This document shows positions 12,979 through 18,314 of a stretch of DNA of 18,314 nucleotides, in pieces. Within the stretch, counting starts at the first letter, position 1; each line of letters opens with the position of its first letter. Below the pieces are notes generated by a model. The model was given only the letters and a program-made list of their open reading frames with translations. It was not told the DNA's origin and made no database searches. The translations under genes and the position numbers were made by a program. Source of the DNA: an uncultured bacterium (GTDB taxonomy: Bacteria > Patescibacteriota > Patescibacteriia > Patescibacteriales > Patescibacteriaceae); the NCBI GenBank assembly GCA_937868555.1, contig CALMNI010000153.1, forward strand, positions 1 to 18,314, read 5' to 3'.

Positions 12979-15594
12979 ATGCATTTAGAAAAACTCGAAA
13001 TTCAAGGTTTCAAGTCGTTCGCCAATAAAAATACCCTTATTTTCCCGGGCTTAGTCGAAGGCTCGCGGCGTGGCTTGACGGCCATTGTCGGTCCTAATGG
13101 TTCCGGAAAATCAAATATTGCGGACGCGGTTCGGTGGGCCTTGGGCGAACAGAGCATGAAAACATTGCGTGGTAAAAAATCAGAAGATATTATTTTTTCT
13201 GGGTCTGATAAAAAGGGGAAGCTCGGCATGGCTGAAGTTTCTTTATACTTGAACAATGCCGATGGCCAAGCACCAATTGATTATTCAGAAATTGTTTTAA
13301 CTCGCCGTTTATACCGTGATGGTGAAAGCGAATATCTTATCAATAATGCCAAGGCCCGTTTATTGGATGTCCAGTTATTGCTAGCTAAAGCCAACGTCGG
13401 TCAAAAAACATATAGCGTTATCGGACAAGGCATGGTTGAGGGTTTTTTAAATACTTCACTTTCGGAACGGAAGGAATTTTTTGATGAAGCAACGGGTGTT
13501 AAGCAATTCCAAATCAAGCGCGATGATGCTTTGAATAAATTACGGGCGAGCCTTGAGCATCTTGGTCAAGCGGAAATGCTCTTGGGAGAAATTGAACCTC
13601 GCTTAAGCCATTTAACAAGACAAGTCGCTCGCTTGCAAAAACGGGGACAACTTGAAGTCGAATTACGGGAATTACAATTGGCGTATTATCGGACGATGTG
13701 GCATGAAATTCACGATCGTTTCAAAGGAGCCAACGAAAAATTTTTGGAATTAGAAAAAGGCGTTGGAGCGAAGGAGAAAAAGTTGGCAGTTTTGACTAAT
13801 GAGTTGGCCGCTCTGCAGCGCCAATCCGGAGCAAATCAGGATTTTGACCGTTTGCAATCCGAGCTCTCCGGCAAGCAGGCGATTAAAGAAAAAATTACGG
13901 CTGAATTAGCAACCCTAAACGCGCGCTTGGAACTAAAATTAGAAAGCGAAGGCAAGTTCGACTTGGCATTCTTTAAAAGGCGACAAAGCGAATTAGAACG
14001 GGAAGAAAATCGTTTAATTGAAGAAATGGGGGCTTTGCAAAAAACAGTTGCTACTCATAAAAAAGAAGTTGAGCAGCTTGAAGCTGAACGCCGGCGCTTA
14101 ACAACGGAAATTGAAACTCTCCATCAATCTTTAGGTGAAGATTCAAATTCCCAAGAAGACAGCCGTATCGAAGACATAAAAAATAAACTTGGTAAATCGC
14201 TAGAGATGCTTGAAGCAGCCGAGCGCTTGGATGATATAGAGGGAATGCGCGAAGCATTGCGCGAAATACGATTGGAATTAGGGGCTTTGCAGACACTGGC
14301 CCAGGGAATGGGAACTTCATTATCGAAGCAAACGCAGACTTCCTTGCTTTCTTTAACGCAGCATAAGGAAACAATATTAGAGCAATTGCGGTTATCCTCG
14401 CAGGCGCTGACTATAGCTGAGGAAAGATTACGACTCAGCGAGATTACGGCTAAAGAAGTTTCTAAAGAAAAAACTTCAGTTTTATCGCGTCTAGGATCGG
14501 ATGGAGAAAAAAAAGTTTCTGGTGTAGAGGTTAAGGCGGCCGAAGATCGCTTAGCTGCTATTGAAAAGGAGATTCAGGAAATAAGAAATAAGCTGGCCGC
14601 CTTTACATCCGACCAAGAACAGGAGCGTCAGCGGCTTTTCACCTTGCAAAACAACATACAGTCATTGCAGCTTGAGTTAAATAGGCTCACCGCCGAATTA
14701 AATGAAACAAAGATTGATTCAACGCGGCATGAAACAAAATTGGAGGATCTTGAAGTTGAAATAAGGCAAAACCTTGGCGGATTAAAAGAGGTGCGTGATG
14801 AACGTCAAGTTGATCCTATTGATCGATTTGCAGTGCAGGAAAAAATTTCCCAATTAAAGCGGCAACTTGAGCTCATAGGTGGTATAGATCCGGAAATTGA
14901 AAGCGAATATATTACAACTAAAGAACGATACGATTTTTTGTCTAATCAGGTAAATGATTTATTATCGACAGGACAGTCTTTGGAAAAAATTATTGAAGAA
15001 TTAGACGGGACAATTAAAGAGCGTTTTGATAAAGAATTTAAAGTTATCGCCCAGAAATTTGAAGAATATTTTAAAATTTTATTCAATGGCGGCACGGCTA
15101 AAATCTTGCGGGTAATGGCTGATGACGAAGAAGAAAGCGCTGGCACAAAACCTGAAGAAGAAAAAGAAGAATCAACGGTTGCTGGACAAAAGTTAAAGCG
15201 CATTAAATTCTTGCAAAAGTATAATGCAACAGGTTTGGCGGGCATTGAAATTCAAGCGACGCCGCCCGGAAAAAAGATTAAGTCTATTGCCATGCTTTCC
15301 GGCGGAGAACGGGCTTTAACTGCCATTGCTTTAATTTCGGCCATTATCAGCGCAAATCCTTCGCCTTTTGTTATGCTCGATGAAGTTGACGCCGCTTTGG
15401 ATGAAGCAAACTCTGAACGCTTGGCAAAAATTCTTGATGATCTTTCACATAAGACGCAGTTTATTGTTGTCACTCATAATCGTGCCTCAATGTTGCGGGC
15501 GGCTATCTTGTATGGTGTTACTATGCAAGATGATGGTGTTTCAAAACTTCTCAGTATTAAATTAGAAGAGGCGAAGTATAAAAATAATCAGTAG
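12979..15594 (+). CDS. smc: Chromosome segregation SMC ATPase, hinge region atypical
   Basis: The product (871 residues from ATG 12979) is an SMC-family ATPase that folds back on its coiled coil and organises the chromosome, normally with ScpA/ScpB (not in the window). The frame is open to 12928, but MHLEKLEIQGFKSFANK is the canonical SMC start and sits six bases after a -10 box. N-lobe: Walker A GPNGSGKS (38-45), then GQGMVEGFLNTSLSERKEFF and DEATGVKQFQIKR. C-lobe: MLSGGERALTAIALISAI (about 773-790) and Walker B FVMLDEVDAALDEANSERL (about 797-815). An acidic insert (DDEEESAGTKPEEEKEES) interrupts the C-lobe. Between the lobes I see only coiled coil: the apex (about 385-450) is short and helical, and the roughly 150-residue globular hinge of typical SMCs is not recognisable. 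Usual length is about 1150-1200. There are no cysteines, so a Rad50 zinc hook is excluded. Confidence 0.9.
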   Translation: MHLEKLEIQGFKSFANKNTLIFPGLVEGSRRGLTAIVGPNGSGKSNIADAVRWALGEQSMKTLRGKKSEDIIFSGSDKKGKLGMAEVSLYLNNADGQAPIDYSEIVLTRRLYRDGESEYLINNAKARLLDVQLLLAKANVGQKTYSVIGQGMVEGFLNTSLSERKEFFDEATGVKQFQIKRDDALNKLRASLEHLGQAEMLLGEIEPRLSHLTRQVARLQKRGQLEVELRELQLAYYRTMWHEIHDRFKGANEKFLELEKGVGAKEKKLAVLTNELAALQRQSGANQDFDRLQSELSGKQAIKEKITAELATLNARLELKLESEGKFDLAFFKRRQSELEREENRLIEEMGALQKTVATHKKEVEQLEAERRRLTTEIETLHQSLGEDSNSQEDSRIEDIKNKLGKSLEMLEAAERLDDIEGMREALREIRLELGALQTLAQGMGTSLSKQTQTSLLSLTQHKETILEQLRLSSQALTIAEERLRLSEITAKEVSKEKTSVLSRLGSDGEKKVSGVEVKAAEDRLAAIEKEIQEIRNKLAAFTSDQEQERQRLFTLQNNIQSLQLELNRLTAELNETKIDSTRHETKLEDLEVEIRQNLGGLKEVRDERQVDPIDRFAVQEKISQLKRQLELIGGIDPEIESEYITTKERYDFLSNQVNDLLSTGQSLEKIIEELDGTIKERFDKEFKVIAQKFEEYFKILFNGGTAKILRVMADDEEESAGTKPEEEKEESTVAGQKLKRIKFLQKYNATGLAGIEIQATPPGKKIKSIAMLSGGERALTAIALISAIISANPSPFVMLDEVDAALDEANSERLAKILDDLSHKTQFIVVTHNRASMLRAAILYGVTMQDDGVSKLLSIKLEEAKYKNNQ

Positions 15595-15600
15595 GCGCAA

Positions 15601-15691
15601 TGTCATTCCGAAACTCGCCGCAGGCGAGTGAGGAATCTATTTAATAATATAAAGATTTCTCCTCCCGCTTTTGGCGGTCGTCGAAATGACA
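15601..15691. repeat. Palindromic repeat, hybrid family A copy
   Basis: The left end is TGTCATTCCG and the right end CGTCGAAATGACA. Side hairpins are ACTCGCC-gca-GGCGAGT and CCGC-ttttg-GCGG; the centre pairs GAGGAATCT with AGATTTCTC with one mismatch. The left half differs from copies 1 and 2 while the right half matches them. It fills the gap between smc and the GalT-like gene and supplies an artificial in-frame TTG extension of the latter. Confidence 0.85.
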
Positions 15692-15697
15692 GTAATT

Positions 15698-16663
15698 ATG
15701 AAAAAATCAGAAATTCGCAAAGATTATTTATTCGATAAATACGTAATTATTTCTCCGGGCCGCGCTTTGCGTCCGCGAGAGTTTAATGAAAAGAAAAAAG
15801 AACCTATTGGCAAGAGCCCATTCACTCCTGATCAAATTAAATCAAGCGTTATTATTGATGCAATTGGACGGGGTGATAAGCGTGTTGTTGCTATACCAAA
15901 TATTTTTCCGGTTGTTACGCCGAATAATGCTAAAGCCTACGGGCGTCATGAAGTTATTATTGAAACTCCCAAGCCCAATGTTCCTTTAAGCGATTTATCG
16001 CTTGAGCAAATAGAAAACGTTTTAGCGATGTACGTTCGGCGTACAAGAGCGTTAATGAAAGATCCAAAAATTGCGTATGTATTGTGTCTTAAAAATGAGG
16101 GAGTAAACTCTGGTGCTTCCATACGGCATGCTCATTCGCAAATTTTGGCGCTCGGTTTATTACCGCCCGATTTAATTGAAGAGGCAAAGCGCGCTGCTGA
16201 ATATAAAAAAATAAAGGGCAGTGATTTTTATAGCGATGTAATTAAGATGGAGATGAAATCGCCGCGGCGCATTTTTGATAATGAATATTTTGCTGTATTT
16301 TCTCCGTATGCGAGTGCCTACCATTATGAAGCATGGATTTTTTCTAAACGTCCAGCGGATAACATTAGTCGATTAAGCAAAAAGGAATTATCTTCGTTGG
16401 CGGTTATTTTGAAAAGAATTCTTAAAAAATTAGATGACCTTGGCATTTCGTATAATTATTTTTGCCATCAAGTCATTTCAGATCGCCGCCAGCATTTTTG
16501 TATAAAAATCCAACCGCGTGATAGCGTCTGGGGAGGATTAGAATTAGGTTCAGGGTTGGTTGTTAATTCTATTCCGCCTGAAGAGGCCGCTAAGGAGTAT
16601 AGAAAGCTTTTTCAGAAGAGTAAAAAAATAGCTAATATTAAGCGTTTTTTTAGTATACTATAA
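15698..16663 (+). CDS. GalT-like nucleotidyltransferase of the HIT superfamily
   Basis: The 321-residue protein resembles galactose-1-phosphate uridylyltransferase and related sugar-phosphate nucleotidyltransferases, which move a nucleotide through a histidine-linked intermediate. The active-site motif is HAHSQ (144-148), with H146 as the expected nucleophile, preceded by NSGASIR. 'YHYEAWIFSKR' and the C-terminal 'QHFCIKIQPR' are further family marks. The N-terminal zinc motif CPFC of many GalTs is replaced by SPFT (40-43), so the structural zinc site seems lost. Galactose should therefore not be assumed as substrate. The frame is open to a TTG at 15671, but that is inside the palindromic repeat and the added residues lack family character; the ATG at 15698 is chosen. 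No Shine-Dalgarno and no convincing promoter are visible; read-through from smc across the repeat is possible. Confidence 0.82.
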   Translation: MKKSEIRKDYLFDKYVIISPGRALRPREFNEKKKEPIGKSPFTPDQIKSSVIIDAIGRGDKRVVAIPNIFPVVTPNNAKAYGRHEVIIETPKPNVPLSDLSLEQIENVLAMYVRRTRALMKDPKIAYVLCLKNEGVNSGASIRHAHSQILALGLLPPDLIEEAKRAAEYKKIKGSDFYSDVIKMEMKSPRRIFDNEYFAVFSPYASAYHYEAWIFSKRPADNISRLSKKELSSLAVILKRILKKLDDLGISYNYFCHQVISDRRQHFCIKIQPRDSVWGGLELGSGLVVNSIPPEEAAKEYRKLFQKSKKIANIKRFFSIL

Positions 16664-16678
16664 GTTGTTTTCTACCCC

Positions 16679-16707
16679 TTGACAAGCTTTTTAATTTGCC
16701 CTATCAT
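16679..16707 (+). promoter_or_regulatory. rRNA operon promoter
   Basis: TTGACA (16679-16684), 17-base spacer, TATCAT (16702-16707). The -35 is perfect and the spacer optimal. Transcription should begin near 16714, leaving about 294 bases of leader before mature 16S rRNA. Confidence 0.85.
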
Positions 16708-16713
16708 AACTCT

Positions 16714-17007
16714 TGCTGATTACATAAACTTATTTCGCCTCATGGCTGAGCCGAAAACGTAATCCTCGAACAACTTGAAAACACGTAAAAGAAGAAACAG
16801 TGACGAAAACTCTGAAGTTTGTGTCCCTGTTTTTTCTTTCACTCAAGAAAGAAATATTGATCGTTGACAATTGGATTTTTGTGCTAACAGGCGCTAATTC
16901 AAATTCGGAAAACATTCCTTTGAATCTGTCCATTTCGGACAGTTTTCGCTTGTTTGGTCGGCCAAGTCTAAAAAGCAGACCGTTGGAAATACCCCAACTG
17001 AAAAAAT
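16714..17007 (+). other. rRNA leader region
   Basis: This stretch has no gene; open frames in it are short and unsupported. It holds hairpins expected of a structured pre-rRNA leader: TTTCTTTC-actcaa-GAAAGAAA (16833-16854), CTGTCC-atttc-GGACAG (16926-16942) followed by TTTT, and CCAA-GTCT...AGAC-CG-TTGG (about 16972-16997). The last may contribute to the processing stem, whose other strand would lie beyond the window. I could not identify a boxA antitermination site with confidence. Confidence 0.6.

Positions 17008-18314
<1,307 letters not shown>

Noticed and set aside
15671..15697. TTG start extending the GalT-like protein by nine residues
   Set aside because: The extension is encoded by the right arm of the palindromic repeat and has no family similarity.
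16864..16890. Second rRNA promoter from TTGACA at 16864
   Set aside because: No acceptable -10 box lies 16-18 bases downstream; the best candidate (TAACAG) has a 15-base spacer and a poor match.

Overview
The window looks like chromosomal DNA of a Candidate Phyla Radiation (Patescibacteria) bacterium, probably of the Parcubacteria group. The evidence is the 16S rRNA (shortened helix 17, a C526A change in the universal 515F site, and variants in the EUB338 and 926R sites), compact gene spacing, near absence of Shine-Dalgarno sequences, and typical CPR gene types: prepilins with a GFTLIE leader, a membrane-anchored SpoIID-like lytic enzyme, and a short SMC. I could not resolve the lineage below that level.

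Layout. 30-1061 holA (+), convergent with rpsT (-, 1250-1522); a back-to-back promoter pair separates rpsT from a 71-codon acidic protein gene (+, 1656-1871). A bidirectional terminator separates this from typA (-, 1928-3742). Still on the minus strand come a ferritin gene (3830-4348) and uppP (4457-5215). From 5365 everything is on the plus strand: an atypical Nramp-family transporter, two tandem prepilins with nearly identical N-termini but different C-terminal domains (FISUMP and LamG), yebC-ruvC, a SpoIID-like protein with an Ig-like domain, a charged helical protein of unknown function, smc, a GalT/HIT-family nucleotidyltransferase, and finally an rRNA promoter, leader and a 16S gene cut by the window end.

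Functionally this is mostly core housekeeping: replication clamp loading, translation, recombination, chromosome organisation, cell-wall lipid recycling and wall remodelling, iron storage and metal transport. The prepilin pair is the clearest accessory cell-surface module and may help attachment to a host or surface. Four short palindromic repeats (1094-1192, 4361-4450, 5224-5321, 15601-15691) sit in intergenic gaps; three abut gene starts and one lies in the convergent holA/rpsT gap.

Points most worth following up: a complete intrinsic terminator between a perfect consensus promoter and the typA start codon; an SMC with no recognisable hinge; twin prepilins that look like products of duplication and domain swapping; a compensated 530-loop pseudoknot in 16S rRNA; repeated -10/start-codon spacing that predicts leaderless mRNAs; and the complete absence of TGA stop codons among 15 genes. 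No CRISPR array, phage, transposase or tRNA gene was seen.
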